From the NCBI RefSeq assembly GCF_003287895.1, contig NZ_CP030280.1, positions 2,979,501-3,043,500 on the forward strand: a DNA stretch of 64,000 bases. Reading direction: 5' to 3'. Below, piece after piece: positions 17,728 to 26,506 of this stretch. The position numbers and the translations under genes are program-made. Within the stretch, counting starts at the first letter, position 1, and each line of letters opens with the position of its first letter. Below the pieces are notes generated by a model, which saw only the letters and a list, made by a program, of their open reading frames with translations, was not told the DNA's origin and did no database searches. The DNA is from Blautia argi (GTDB lineage: Bacteria > Bacillota > Clostridia > Lachnospirales > Lachnospiraceae).

Positions 17728-19171
17728 ATGGACATTATACAATACTTACTTTCTTTTATTCAATACCAACACCAACAAATCTGCTGGCTTTTAAATTTTA
17801 TCTGCAGATATATCCCTCTTAAACAGTGGGCTTTCGATGATTCTCATTCTCCCAAATATCAAAAATTCAAAGTTGATGAACTTCCGGTCATTAAAACCTT
17901 TGTCAAACAGGACTGGCAATTCCTTCTAGAATACTATACATGGAAGTATCACAAATCACTCAAACCAGTGCAACGACGCAATGGAAAATCCATTCCTGAA
18001 GATACCATCTGCCCCTTATGCGGTGCTCCACACCATTTCATCTATGACAACAATGGTGGAAACGGACAATACCAGTGTAAAGTTTGTGGTCAGACTTTCA
18101 TCTCAGGTGAAGTAGCTTCTGCACCTGTTCGTTTCATCTGCCCTCACTGTGGTAAGACCCTTGTAGCTAAAAAAGATCGCAAGTTCTTTCGTATACATAA
18201 ATGTGTAAATCCGAAATGTCCTTATTATCTGCACAATCTCAAAAAAGTTGAGAAGAAGGATCTAAAAGAGGACTATGGCAAAAATAAATATAAACTCCAT
18301 TACATCTACCGTGAATTCACTGGTAGATTTCTTTACCATGGATTTAAATTCACTACCTAAGAATGCTTCATCCTTAAAATTTTCCAAACACAACGCACAC
18401 GTCATGTCTCTTTGCCTGACCCTACATATCAACCTTGGATTATCTCTAAGAAAAACATCCCAAGCACTAAAAGACCTTTACAACATTCAGCATCTCCCAT
18501 CAGCAGATTGCTAACTATTGGCAAAACTGCGGCTGTTTGCATTAAGCCCTTTGTTGATCATTATGACTATAAAACAGGAGATGTTTTTACCGCTGATGAA
18601 ACCTATATCAAAGTAAGAGGAATCAAAGCTTATATCTGGTTTATCATGGATGCTGCAAGTCGTTCTATCATCGGATACCAGGTCTCAGACAACCGAAGTG
18701 TCGGTCCCTGTATCCTTGCAATGAGAATGGCTTTTCGACATCTCACAGAACTACCGAAAAAATTTAAATTCATTGCAGATGGATATAGTGCATATCCACT
18801 AGCTGCCATGGAGTTTGCTAAAAAATTAAAGATGATTTTAAATTTACCATCACACAGGTTATCGGTTTAACCAATGATGACGAAGTTTCAAAAGAATTTC
18901 GTCCTTATAAACAGATGATCGAACGTCTCAATCGCACCTACAAAGTTCCTACCGAACTACCAATGGTTTTGATAATTATGAAGGTGCCAATTACGATTTA
19001 GCCTTATGGGTTGCTTACTATAATTTTCTGCGCCCACACAAGCACAATCATTATCAGGTACTCAACAAAGCTGATATGCTAAATGGCGCTGATAATATGC
19101 CAGGTAAATGGCAACTGCTCATTTTCTTAGGACAACAGACCATCTTAAACCTTCAAACTGGAAAGTTCTAA
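17728..19171 (+). pseudogene. DDE transposase with zinc-ribbon N-terminus, multiple frameshifts
   Basis: The start is ATG at 17728 with AAAGGAG upstream (ATG at 17722 also possible). The first frame carries a double zinc ribbon (CPLCGAPHHF, CKVCGQTF, CPHCGKTL, CVNPKCPYY). A helix-turn-helix-like part follows in a second frame (LGLSLRKTSQALKDLYNIQ). The catalytic core is in a third frame, VFTADETYIKVRGIKAYIWF then FKFIADGYSAYPLA. The end, GANYDLALWVAYYNFLRPHK then LLIFLGQQTI, is in further frames after 18870. At least four frame changes separate the pieces. Some are one-base insertions as elsewhere in the window, but not all can be explained that way, so genuine decay is possible. Confidence 0.8.
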
Positions 19172-19189
19172 TTGTCTTAGATTCCGAGC

Positions 19190-19370
19190 CTGAGGTAATA
19201 TATCCAGCCATCGAAAGCAACGCTTTCGGCTTGCCCTTGATGGCACGCAAAAGAACTGCTACACTGCTGGTATTCGACGGAAGAAGTTCTAACTGTTCTT
19301 GAGTTCTTCGCCGTCGGTGATTTATCTACAGCAGTTCTTGGCGTGCTGTCAAGGGTGGCGTAAACTTACC
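19190..19370. other. highly structured non-coding segment in the IS 3' region
   Basis: Beyond the transposase stop the DNA folds extensively. CGAAAGC-AA-GCTTTCG forms a tight hairpin near 19205. A long imperfect stem pairs the stretch around 19228-19262 (CCCTTGATGGCACGC then AGAACTGCT) with 19332-19364 (AGCAGTTCTT then GCGTGCTGTCAAGGG). Inside it CGACGGAAGAA pairs with TTCTTCGCCGTCG. An open frame crosses the segment but looks like a by-product. This may be a structural RNA or protect the IS from read-through. Confidence 0.5.
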
Positions 19371-19432
19371 TCAAACTAACATATCTGCAATTTTCAAGGT
19401 TCATCTGAGCCTTTTTCTTATCGCTCAGTTTT

Positions 19433-20089
19433 TCATAACTCAGTTGACACTACCCCCCTGCTTTTTACATCTTTTTCTATCTTATTCATAAGGTCTTCTA
19501 TCTCTTTTTTCCGTAACTTCATGCTGGCAATATTAACAATCAGGCGGGCACTGATATTACAGATATCTTCTTTAACTTCCAGTCCATTTTCTCTGAGTGT
19601 TGTGCCTGTTTCTACAATATCTACAATGGCATCAGCCAGTCCCAGTACAGGAGCAAGTTCTACAGAGCCTTCAATTTTCACCAGATTAATATCCATGTTT
19701 TTACTTTCAAAAAAGGCTTTTGCCACATTCATATACTTGCTTGCAATAGTTCTTGTTTTGTAGCCGTGATACACATCTTTTCCCTTCAAAGCAGCCAGGG
19801 CAAACCTGCATTTTCCAAATCCCAAATCTGCAACTTCATAAAAAGTACCACCCTTTTCCATAATGGTATCTTTCCCCACAACCCCCATATCGCAGACACC
19901 TGTTTCCACATAAGTAACTACGTCTGCTGCTTTTGCAAGGACAATCTCAATACTACCGTCACCAATGGGCATAATCAGCTTTCTTCCTTTTTCTCTTACG
20001 CTGGTACAGTCATATCCCAGCCTTTCCAGCATCTCTACTGTTTTCTCCTCCAGGCGACCTTTTGTAAGGGCCATTCTAATTGTCTTCAT
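19433..20089 (-). CDS. hisG: ATP phosphoribosyltransferase catalytic subunit HisG, C-terminus rewritten by IS
   Basis: This enzyme performs the first and committed step of histidine synthesis, joining PRPP and ATP. It is the short form (about 212 native residues) that needs HisZ. Motifs are MALTKGRLEEKTVEML, VGVVGKDTIMEKG-like DMGVVGKDTI, and the PRPP loop LADAIVDIVETGTTLRENGL. ATG at 20089 gives MKTIRMALTKGR and overlaps hisZ by 14 bases. The last residues are not native: the frame enters the IS and reads GVVSTEL before a stop inside the element. Without the IS it would end KSRG and stop at TAG. The change is at the extreme C-terminus and may be harmless. Confidence 0.94.
   Translation of the reverse strand: MKTIRMALTKGRLEEKTVEMLERLGYDCTSVREKGRKLIMPIGDGSIEIVLAKAADVVTYVETGVCDMGVVGKDTIMEKGGTFYEVADLGFGKCRFALAALKGKDVYHGYKTRTIASKYMNVAKAFFESKNMDINLVKIEGSVELAPVLGLADAIVDIVETGTTLRENGLEVKEDICNISARLIVNIASMKLRKKEIEDLMNKIEKDVKSRGVVSTEL
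19455..19462. repeat. right target-site duplication, 8 bp
   Basis: CCCCTGCT immediately after the right inverted repeat, identical to 17571-17578. This is inside the hisG coding region (codons for the last native residues). Confidence 0.9.
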
Positions 20090-21293
20090 CTGCGTCTGTT
20101 CCTTTCCCCAGTTCATATTCCATGATTTCTTCCCCTACCAGATGAACCTTCAAAATCCCTTTTTTTCGGGCATAGGAAAGTGTTTCCTCCAGCGTATCAA
20201 ACACGCTGTTTTCAACTGTTTTTCCCTGTTTCTCCAAAGCTTTTCTATAATGTACACTATTTGGTATTGCCTGTATATCTTTGGCAAAAACCAGGATTTC
20301 CGGTACTTTTTCCGGCTCTGTTTTCACCATCTGGCTTGCCAAATCCACATTAATTCCAAATCCAATAGAGCCTTGATTTTCTCCAAATTGCCCCAGAAGT
20401 GTATCATACCGTCCCCCGGAAAGTACCTGCTCTCCCACACCGTCAAAATACCCTCTGAATATAATTCCTGTATAATATTCCGCCAGATTTACAAGCCCCA
20501 AATCAATGATTACTTTATCAGAAAGTCCCAGTCTGCAGAGATATTCATATATCTCTTTTAAGTAATCCAGACTTTCTTTTGCGCCGTTTTCATCAAACAG
20601 TTCATAAGCTTTTTCAAAGACCTCTTCTCCTCCAAAAAGCCCCGGAAGCTTTCTGAGGGCTCTGGCAGCCTTATTCTCCTGCGCCTTACCTAAAATGTCC
20701 GTAAGACTTGCATAATTCTTCTGTTCAATCAGAAGCCGAATTTCTTCTTTTGTTTCTTCATCTGTATCCAGACTGCCCATAATCGCCTTAAAATAACCGA
20801 TATGGCAAAGCTCCAGACGGTATTTTCCACCGCTGATTTTGTCCAGACTTCTTGCTGCAAGCTCCACAACCTCCAGGTCACTTCTCCAGGAAGAACCGCC
20901 GATTAATTCAATTCCTACCTGATTAATTTCTACACTTTTACTCTTTCTCTCAGGAAATCCACGGTAAATATTATGGTTATAATACAGTCTGAGAGGCAGC
21001 GGCATTCCTTTCAGTCTGGTTGCCGTCAGCCTCGCCACAGGAACTGTACAGTCCGGACACAGCACCAGGAGTCTTCCTTTGGAATCTGTCAGTTTATACA
21101 TGGTTTCTTTTGGCAGATATTTTGCTGCTTTTCCAAAGACATCATAGAACTCCAATGCCGGTGTCATAACCCTGCGGTATCCCTGGGAAACAAATAAATC
21201 TTTTAAAGCTTTTGTCACCTGAGAACGCTGCTCACACTCTGCAAAAAGCAAATCTCTGGTTCCGTCCGGTGTTATTTTGTCGTAATATCTCAT
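20076..21293 (-). CDS. hisZ: ATP phosphoribosyltransferase regulatory subunit HisZ
   Basis: This paralogue of histidyl-tRNA synthetase, 405 residues, forms the octamer with short-form HisG and provides histidine feedback control. It reads MRYYDKITPDGTRDLLFAEC at the N-terminus, and has the class II synthetase-like core TPALEFYDVFGKA, RYYNHNIYRG-like LRLYYNHNIYRG and LSGGRYDTLLGQFG. It lacks the anticodon-binding domain of HisS, and its place before hisG decides the call. It is the first gene of the his operon, with a consensus promoter upstream. Confidence 0.93.
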   Translation of the reverse strand: MRYYDKITPDGTRDLLFAECEQRSQVTKALKDLFVSQGYRRVMTPALEFYDVFGKAAKYLPKETMYKLTDSKGRLLVLCPDCTVPVARLTATRLKGMPLPLRLYYNHNIYRGFPERKSKSVEINQVGIELIGGSSWRSDLEVVELAARSLDKISGGKYRLELCHIGYFKAIMGSLDTDEETKEEIRLLIEQKNYASLTDILGKAQENKAARALRKLPGLFGGEEVFEKAYELFDENGAKESLDYLKEIYEYLCRLGLSDKVIIDLGLVNLAEYYTGIIFRGYFDGVGEQVLSGGRYDTLLGQFGENQGSIGFGINVDLASQMVKTEPEKVPEILVFAKDIQAIPNSVHYRKALEKQGKTVENSVFDTLEETLSYARKKGILKVHLVGEEIMEYELGKGTDADEDN

Positions 21294-21323
21294 ATTTATC
21301 TCCCTTCGCTTTAGCGTGCTACC

Positions 21324-21352
21324 ATATTAGCATTACGATGTATTTTTGTCAA
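21324..21352 (-). promoter_or_regulatory. vegetative promoter of the his operon
   Basis: On the minus strand a perfect -35 TTGACA (21347-21352), a 17-base spacer and -10 TAATAT (21324-21329) lie about 30 bases before the hisZ start. The leader is too short for a T-box or peptide attenuator, and none was seen. Confidence 0.85.
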
Positions 21353-21363
21353 CAACTTTTCTT

Positions 21364-21888
21364 TTACATCATTCCCGCCAGAATCACGCTGGCGGCAATT
21401 CCGGCAAAAGAAGCCAGAAGCGCTCCCCACACCGTATATCTGGTCTTATTTACCTTTGCAGCAATAAAATACACGGAAATAGTATAAAAAATAGTTTCTG
21501 TACAGGACATCATAATAGAAGCTATCAATCCTACATGGGAGTCGGTTCCAAACTCCCGGAAAATATCCAGTACCAGACCGGTAGCCGCGCTGGAAGAAAA
21601 CATTCTTACAATAGTCAGGGGTACCAGCTCCGCCGGAAATCCCATCCGGGCTGTCAGACTGCCCAGAACCCCTCCCAGCATATCCAGAAATCCCGATGCC
21701 CGCAAAACTCCCACTGCTACCATAAGTCCAATCAGCGTAGGCAAAATTTTCACTACGGTTTTCAGACCGTCCTTTGCACCTTTTACAAATTCCTCGTATA
21801 CATGACACTTCATCAAAACACCAAATCCTACTATGTAAAATAAAATCAGAGGAATGCTGACCTCAGACAGAAAAATCAGAAGCTTCAT
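21364..21888 (-). CDS. spmB: spore maturation protein SpmB
   Basis: This integral membrane protein of the nucleoside-recognition (gate) family is needed for spore core dehydration. It is 174 residues with several membrane segments (MKLLIFLSEVSIPLILFYI; ILPTLIGLMVAVGVLRASGF; VGLIASIMMSCTETIFYTIS; VWGALLASFAGIAASVILA). Family motifs are GAKDGLKTVVKILPTL, RMFSSSAATGLVLDIF and SCTETIFYTISVYF. ATG at 21888 with AGGAAGG upstream is preferred; the frame is open to 22026, but that part is the recQ terminator. Its usual partner spmA is absent from the window. Confidence 0.9.
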   Translation of the reverse strand: MKLLIFLSEVSIPLILFYIVGFGVLMKCHVYEEFVKGAKDGLKTVVKILPTLIGLMVAVGVLRASGFLDMLGGVLGSLTARMGFPAELVPLTIVRMFSSSAATGLVLDIFREFGTDSHVGLIASIMMSCTETIFYTISVYFIAAKVNKTRYTVWGALLASFAGIAASVILAGMM

Positions 21889-21945
21889 ATCTTGGCCTTC
21901 CTGACTCCTTATTGGTCTTTTCTTCAGTTTTACGCAGGAAAACGC

Positions 21946-22020
21946 AAAAAAAGAAGAGGTACTCCGGGAAACAGCGCCGGAAATAGTTCTCATAGCGCTG
22001 AATACGGAAGCCTCTTCTCC
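21946..22020 (-). terminator. large terminator between recQ and spmB
   Basis: Read leftward, AGAAGAGG pairs with CCTCTTCT, which is followed by seven T. Inside, TCCG pairs with CGGA and CAGCGC pairs with GCGCTG. It starts a few bases after the recQ stop. It would terminate recQ transcripts before spmB. Confidence 0.75.
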
Positions 22021-22022
22021 TC

Positions 22023-23873
22023 TCATTCTTTTTCAATTCTGTTTTCTTCTATAAACTTCTGTATTTCCTCAGAAAATGCCTCTCCATACTTCTCATACTT
22101 ACTGCTTCCCACACCGTTTATAGACAGCATTTCCTCTTTTGTAACCGGCAAGTATGTGCTCATCTGGCGAAGGGTTTTATCCGAAAAGATAATATACGGC
22201 GGCACCTTTTTTTCCTGTGCCATCTGATACCGTTTCTGCCGCAGTCGCTGAAAAAGCTCCGGATATTTCACCTCTTCTGTTACCTTTTGCTTTGTTTTCT
22301 TTTCTGTACTTAAAGTCTTTGGCTGCTCTTTTGGAAATTTGAGAAGCACTTGTTCTTCTGTCCCTTCAATCAACTCTTTTCCCTTTTTTCCAAGGTGGAG
22401 AACCGGATATTCTCCTGCGGTAAGCACCAGGTATTCCTTTACCAAAAGGTCGTTTAATATCTGACGAATCCGCACAATGGTTCTGTTTTTTAATGTACCG
22501 TAATATGTATTTTCATTCAGATGAAACTGCCGTACCTTTGCATTATCTGAACCGTGTACTGCATCTGTAATTGCCTGTATTCCGTACCGCTGTCCACTGG
22601 TTTTTACCAGATTCAGAATGGCTTTTGCCTCTTCTGTTACGTCAGTTTCCTGAAATTCAGTCAAACAGTTTTTGCAGTTTCCGCAGTAATTTCCCCCATA
22701 CTCTCCAAAATAACGGAGAATGTATTCTCGCAGACACTCATTGGTAAAGCAGTAAAAGGTCATTCTCCGCAGCCGTTCCAGATTTCTCTCCTGAATCAGG
22801 ATTCTTTCCTCCCAGTCAAATTCCTCATTTTCCATTTGCTGCTGAATGAGAAATTCATTCATCTTTACGTCCTGTCCCCCATAGTACAAAATGCACTCTC
22901 CCTGTTCTCCGTCCCTTCCTGCACGTCCTGCCTCCTGATAATAGCTCTCTATATCTTTGGGCATATTAAAATGCAGGACAAAGCGCACATTGGACTTGTC
23001 AATCCCCATGCCAAAGGCATTGGTAGCCACCATAACCGGTGTGCGGTCATAGATAAAATCCTCCTGATTTTTCTTCTTTTCCTCCTCGGAAAGTCCGGCA
23101 TGATATGGCACTGCCCCGTATCCCTCCTGTACCAGACGCTGATGAATTTCTTCTACGTTTTTCCTGGTATTGCAGTAAATAATGCCGCTTTTTTCCCGGT
23201 TTTTGTCCAGATAATCAAGCAGCGCCTGCACTTTGTCCTTTGGCTTTTCCACTGCAAAATAAAGGTTTTTTCTGTCATATCCTGTGACTGTCACAAAGGG
23301 ATTTTGCATCCCCAGTATACAGAGGATATCTTCCTTTACCGCTTTTGTGGCAGTCGCCGTATAGGCGGCAAGTACGGGACGCCTGGGAAGTATCCTGAGA
23401 AATTCCGCAATTTTCAGATAGCTGGGGCGGAAATCCTGCCCCCACTGGGAGATGCAGTGCGCTTCGTCTACTGCAACCATGGAAATTTCCGCCTGCCTGG
23501 TAAGCGCAAGAAAAGACTCTGTCATCAATCGTTCCGGCGCTGCATAAATGATTTTATATCTCCCCTGCGCGGCAAATTCCATTGCCTTTCTGTACTGGCC
23601 CTCTGTGAGAGAACTGTTTATAAAAGCCGCATGCACCCCTGCGGCATTCAATGCTGCCACCTGGTCCTTCATCAGAGAAATCAGAGGGGATACCACAATG
23701 GTAATCCCGGAAAAAAGCAGGGCAGGTATCTGAAAACAGACAGATTTTCCCGCCCCTGTAGGCATAATTCCCAGAACGTCGCGTCCGGCTAACGTATGGT
23801 CAATCAAGCCTTCCTGCCCTTCCCGAAAGGTATCGTATCCGAAAACTTCCTTTAAAACCCTGTACTTGTCCAT
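22023..23873 (-). CDS. recQ: ATP-dependent DNA helicase RecQ
   Basis: This superfamily 2 3'-5' DNA helicase for recombination and fork repair has 616 residues. It has the RecQ Q-motif region (FGYDTFREGQEGLIDHTLAG), Walker A MPTGAGKSVCFQIPAL, DEAH-type box MVAVDEAHCISQWGQDFRPSY with the RecQ aromatic loop, and motif VI QEAGRAGRDGEQGECILYYG. A zinc-binding RQC region follows (C-x-F-TNECLR...YCGNCKNC), then a C-terminal HRDC domain (IIFSDKTLRQMSTYLPV). All catalytic motifs are intact. It ends in a strong terminator. Confidence 0.95.
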   Translation of the reverse strand: MDKYRVLKEVFGYDTFREGQEGLIDHTLAGRDVLGIMPTGAGKSVCFQIPALLFSGITIVVSPLISLMKDQVAALNAAGVHAAFINSSLTEGQYRKAMEFAAQGRYKIIYAAPERLMTESFLALTRQAEISMVAVDEAHCISQWGQDFRPSYLKIAEFLRILPRRPVLAAYTATATKAVKEDILCILGMQNPFVTVTGYDRKNLYFAVEKPKDKVQALLDYLDKNREKSGIIYCNTRKNVEEIHQRLVQEGYGAVPYHAGLSEEEKKKNQEDFIYDRTPVMVATNAFGMGIDKSNVRFVLHFNMPKDIESYYQEAGRAGRDGEQGECILYYGGQDVKMNEFLIQQQMENEEFDWEERILIQERNLERLRRMTFYCFTNECLREYILRYFGEYGGNYCGNCKNCLTEFQETDVTEEAKAILNLVKTSGQRYGIQAITDAVHGSDNAKVRQFHLNENTYYGTLKNRTIVRIRQILNDLLVKEYLVLTAGEYPVLHLGKKGKELIEGTEEQVLLKFPKEQPKTLSTEKKTKQKVTEEVKYPELFQRLRQKRYQMAQEKKVPPYIIFSDKTLRQMSTYLPVTKEEMLSINGVGSSKYEKYGEAFSEEIQKFIEENRIEKE

Positions 23874-23912
23874 ATCCTTTTCCCCTTCCTTTTCTATAAA
23901 TCTCCCACAAAA

Positions 23913-24344
23913 TTATAAAAATTCCTGGACTTCTTTCATAAGCTTTTCTTCTGTTTTTCTGATATTTTCTGCCAGAGAAATGCTTTGTCCGGAAGCATTT
24001 TTATACTGATGGAGAAAACCGCCCAGGGACTGCAGTCCCATATTGCAACCGTCCATGAGAAGCTTTGCTATCTGACTGCTGTCTGCATTTTTCAACAGCT
24101 TTATATCTGTGGAAATTCTGGAAAAAACAGAGGTTACAACCCCCGGTTCCTTTTCTTCAATGCCTGCTTCCTTCAGCATTTTTCCTGCCTGCTCTTCGTA
24201 TTCCTTATGTTTTTTATCATAAGTATCCATAAGCTCTTTCAGCTTCTCGTCCTCTACATAATCCCGTATCTGATTAAAACTGTTGATTGCCATTTTACAC
24301 CCCAGACTGCATTCTCGCAGCAGATTTCTGGTCTGTGAATCCAT
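23913..24344 (-). CDS. hypothetical helical protein, ferritin-like
   Basis: This 143-residue protein is predicted to be almost entirely helical. It starts MDSQTRNLLRECSLGCKMAI and contains NQIRDYVEDEKLKELMDTYD and a central linker GIEEKEPGVVTSVFSRIS. The amphipathic four-helix pattern resembles DUF2383/DUF3231-like ferritin folds, but the usual Glu-x-x-His iron ligands are not evident. It is 39 bases downstream of nothing on its strand except its own promoter region and lies 40 bases before recQ, so co-transcription with recQ is possible. Function unknown. Confidence 0.65.
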   Translation of the reverse strand: MDSQTRNLLRECSLGCKMAINSFNQIRDYVEDEKLKELMDTYDKKHKEYEEQAGKMLKEAGIEEKEPGVVTSVFSRISTDIKLLKNADSSQIAKLLMDGCNMGLQSLGGFLHQYKNASGQSISLAENIRKTEEKLMKEVQEFL

Positions 24345-24512
24345 CTGAAATACCCTCTTTCTTTTCTACCGATGTAGCAAAAACTAAATTTCTGCTATAC
24401 TAGTATTGGTATTTAGAAGTTCCTTTTATTCCTCTTTTTTCTTAAAATCCCCATTTTCTAAAGAAACGAAGTTATAATCCGAGTAAGTGCCCTTTCTATT
24501 GGCACAAAGCCC

Positions 24513-25577
24513 TTACTCCAGAAATTCCAGATTTTCCTCTATCCACCCACGATTCTTTCTGCCTTTAAAAAAGCCCCCATTGTATCTTTCACTGTCTTTT
24601 TTGCTCACGGATACCATAAATTGAATCCGAAAAGAAAAGTCTTCTGCCTCCAATACGGTAAAGGGGTGTTCCTCCATAGCCAGTATTTGCATATGGCCCT
24701 TTCTAAAAAAAGGATACGTTCCTGTAAAACCCTTTTCCTCCAATTTTTTTGTTACCTTCTGTCTTTCCTTCTCTGCTTTTTCGTTTCCCTCTTTACCATA
24801 ATCACGAACAGTATATACCTTTGATGCAGCCTCAATTTTCCTGTACAATGTTTCATAAAGGGAAATACCTGCTCTGCTTTCCATATGCCTTTGAATCCAT
24901 TTTTCTACCCATGGAAAAGGGTGCTTTTCATAAAATCCCAACAGATTTTTAAGCCGGATATCTCCCGCTTCTAAAGCAAATCTTTTCATGCAGGCTACCC
25001 CTTCCAGGGTATCTGTATACATCTCTTCCAAAGATTCTTTTATGGGAGAAAAAGCACGAAACGGGGCAAATTCCATAAGCGGAAGCAGCTCTTTTTCCTC
25101 CTGCGTACACACCGTATCCCCCATATAGGAATATTTATCGTAAAGGGTTCCTGCAATATATACCAGACGTCTCCACTGTTCCTGTCCTTTTACCCAAAAA
25201 TGCCCGATACAGTGGTATTGATAACAGGTGGTTTTTTCCTGAACAGAAGAAAACCAGAGGGTAAACACATTGTCCTCCCCCTGCCTTACTACAAGAAGAT
25301 ACTCTCCATTCTCTCTTGCCAGATGTGCCTGTACAGCGCCTTTAAAATCCGGCAGGCAGATGCCTGTCATACGGCAGCTCTCCAGAATCAGAAAACATTC
25401 CAGCGCATCGTTCATCATATACGGAATATAATATTTTGTTTCCCCGGCCTCTTTCCGCATATGCAGTTCAAACGCCTCTGCCCGAAACAGTTCTGCCAGC
25501 TTCAAAATAGTTTCCGGCATGTCCGCGGAAAGACCGGGAAGGAACTGCCTTAATTCTTCATAATAGTCCTGTGTCAT
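24513..25577 (-). CDS. DUF3878-like protein of unknown function
   Basis: This 354-residue cytoplasmic protein begins MTQDYYEELRQFLPGLSADM. It has no signal, membrane segment or recognised catalytic motif. The sequence has aromatic-rich segments (YQYHCIGHFWVKGQEQWRRL) and a basic region (KAEKERQKVTKKLEEKGF) before a beta-rich C-terminus. It resembles DUF3878 proteins known only from Lachnospiraceae; that assignment is from memory of the family. It lies between two single genes and has no informative partner. Confidence 0.6.
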   Translation of the reverse strand: MTQDYYEELRQFLPGLSADMPETILKLAELFRAEAFELHMRKEAGETKYYIPYMMNDALECFLILESCRMTGICLPDFKGAVQAHLARENGEYLLVVRQGEDNVFTLWFSSVQEKTTCYQYHCIGHFWVKGQEQWRRLVYIAGTLYDKYSYMGDTVCTQEEKELLPLMEFAPFRAFSPIKESLEEMYTDTLEGVACMKRFALEAGDIRLKNLLGFYEKHPFPWVEKWIQRHMESRAGISLYETLYRKIEAASKVYTVRDYGKEGNEKAEKERQKVTKKLEEKGFTGTYPFFRKGHMQILAMEEHPFTVLEAEDFSFRIQFMVSVSKKDSERYNGGFFKGRKNRGWIEENLEFLE

Positions 25578-25651
25578 ATAAGTCCGTCCTGTCTTTCAAT
25601 CTATGATACGTCCATCTTATCACAGGGGCCGGATTTTTAAAAGGAAAATCC

Positions 25652-25706
25652 CATGAAAAAACAGAGCCGCTGTACGGAGTTTCCTCTCTGCACAGCAGCC
25701 CTGTTC
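25652..25706 (-). terminator. terminator after the hexuronate cluster
   Basis: Read leftward, ACAGGGCTGCTGTGC then AGAG pairs with CTCC then GTACAGCGGCTCTGT, with GU pairs, around AGGAAA. A run of T follows. It lies just after the stop at 25713. Confidence 0.75.
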
Positions 25707-25712
25707 TGTCTT

Positions 25713-26495
25713 TTATAAATCTGTACCATATACTTCTATTTGAGCCAGCGCCGGGAATGGAGAAGGTTCTGGGGAGGGAATCAGTTTTGACAGCTTCAGC
25801 CAGGTAATTTTCTTCTTCTCAAAAGTAAATTCCTGTCCGCAGCCTGTCTTTTTCAGAGAAAATTCTTTCTCCTCCCCGTCAGAAAATGTAACTGTCACCT
25901 TTTTCCACCAGTTATCATGAGGGAAATCCGCACGAATATAGAGAATAATGCGGTCAACTTCTACTTCCCTTCCAAAATCCAACGTCATTTCCGCGTCCGG
26001 ATTTCGATTAATACCCCAGGAATCATAGGGCCATTCTCCATGACATTCGTTTGCCGTTACGCCGTCAATGGCATTTTTTGCTGCAAAAACAGCTTCTCCT
26101 CTTGTTTCTACATTAGCAAATGCATGAGGAAAGCAGGTCGTATTTTCATGTGTATCATTGACGTTCAACGCCAGATTTCGATAGCTCTTTACTTCAAAAT
26201 CTTTTGCCTTGCGTACACTGATTAAGTGCTTATTTCCGGAAAATGCCTTTGGAGAGAGATTGATTCTCTTCTCTCCAAAAGGAATTTTATAATGTGCGAT
26301 TCCGGTAAGATAAACCAGATTTTTCCCCAGAGCATCATCAAACTGTACCCATGCATATTCTCCTTCTTTGGAGATTTCCAGAAGGATTCTGTCCCCTTCT
26401 TCGTAAGTTCTTGCAACCATAAGGTTGACTTCTTCTTCCCCTCTTGCCCATGCTACGGTCCGCTCATTTTTATCAATTACCTTCAAACTAAACAT
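25713..26495 (-). CDS. carbohydrate-binding-like protein of the hexuronate cluster
   Basis: This 260-residue protein has no signal peptide. The second half resembles a galactose-binding (F5/8 type C-like) beta-sandwich: NAIDGVTANECHGEWPYDSW, DAEMTLDFGREVEVDRIILY and the C-terminal ALAQIEVYG. ATG at 26495, with AAGGAGAAAAAC upstream, is chosen; the frame is open to 26513. It lies 11 bases after the RpiB-like isomerase gene and is the last gene of the cluster. A cytosolic sugar-binding or sugar-modifying role is inferred from position only. Confidence 0.65.
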   Translation of the reverse strand: MFSLKVIDKNERTVAWARGEEEVNLMVARTYEEGDRILLEISKEGEYAWVQFDDALGKNLVYLTGIAHYKIPFGEKRINLSPKAFSGNKHLISVRKAKDFEVKSYRNLALNVNDTHENTTCFPHAFANVETRGEAVFAAKNAIDGVTANECHGEWPYDSWGINRNPDAEMTLDFGREVEVDRIILYIRADFPHDNWWKKVTVTFSDGEEKEFSLKKTGCGQEFTFEKKKITWLKLSKLIPSPEPSPFPALAQIEVYGTDL

Positions 26496-26506
26496 GTTTT
26501 TCTCCT

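Larger units (their letters stand above)
17579..19454 (+). mobile_element. 1876-bp insertion sequence between hisG and hisC
   Basis: The ends are inverted repeats GGTAGTGTCAA (17579-17589) and TTGACACTACC (19444-19454), bounded by the 8-bp duplication CCCCTGCT. Inside is a broken DDE transposase reading rightward, opposite to the his operon, and a strongly folded non-coding segment near the right end. An 8-bp duplication and the ETYIKVRG motif around the first catalytic Asp/Glu region resemble IS6-related elements. The zinc-ribbon N-terminus is less typical, so the family is left open. Confidence 0.88.

Noticed and set aside
19108..19302. A 64-residue rightward reading frame in the IS
   Set aside because: It begins in the transposase C-terminus and runs through the folded non-coding segment.
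17579..19454. Deletion of hisD by the insertion sequence
   Set aside because: Perfect 8-bp target duplications and the exact rebuilt hisG-stop/hisC-ribosome-site junction show a simple insertion with nothing lost.
21889..22026. N-terminal extension of SpmB
   Set aside because: The frame is open, but the DNA is the recQ terminator hairpin and a good ribosome site lies at the internal ATG 21888.
24482..24516. Hairpin AGTAAG..GTGCC/GGGCAC..TTACT as a terminator
   Set aside because: It has no T run and lies mainly upstream of the next gene's end; the role is unclear.
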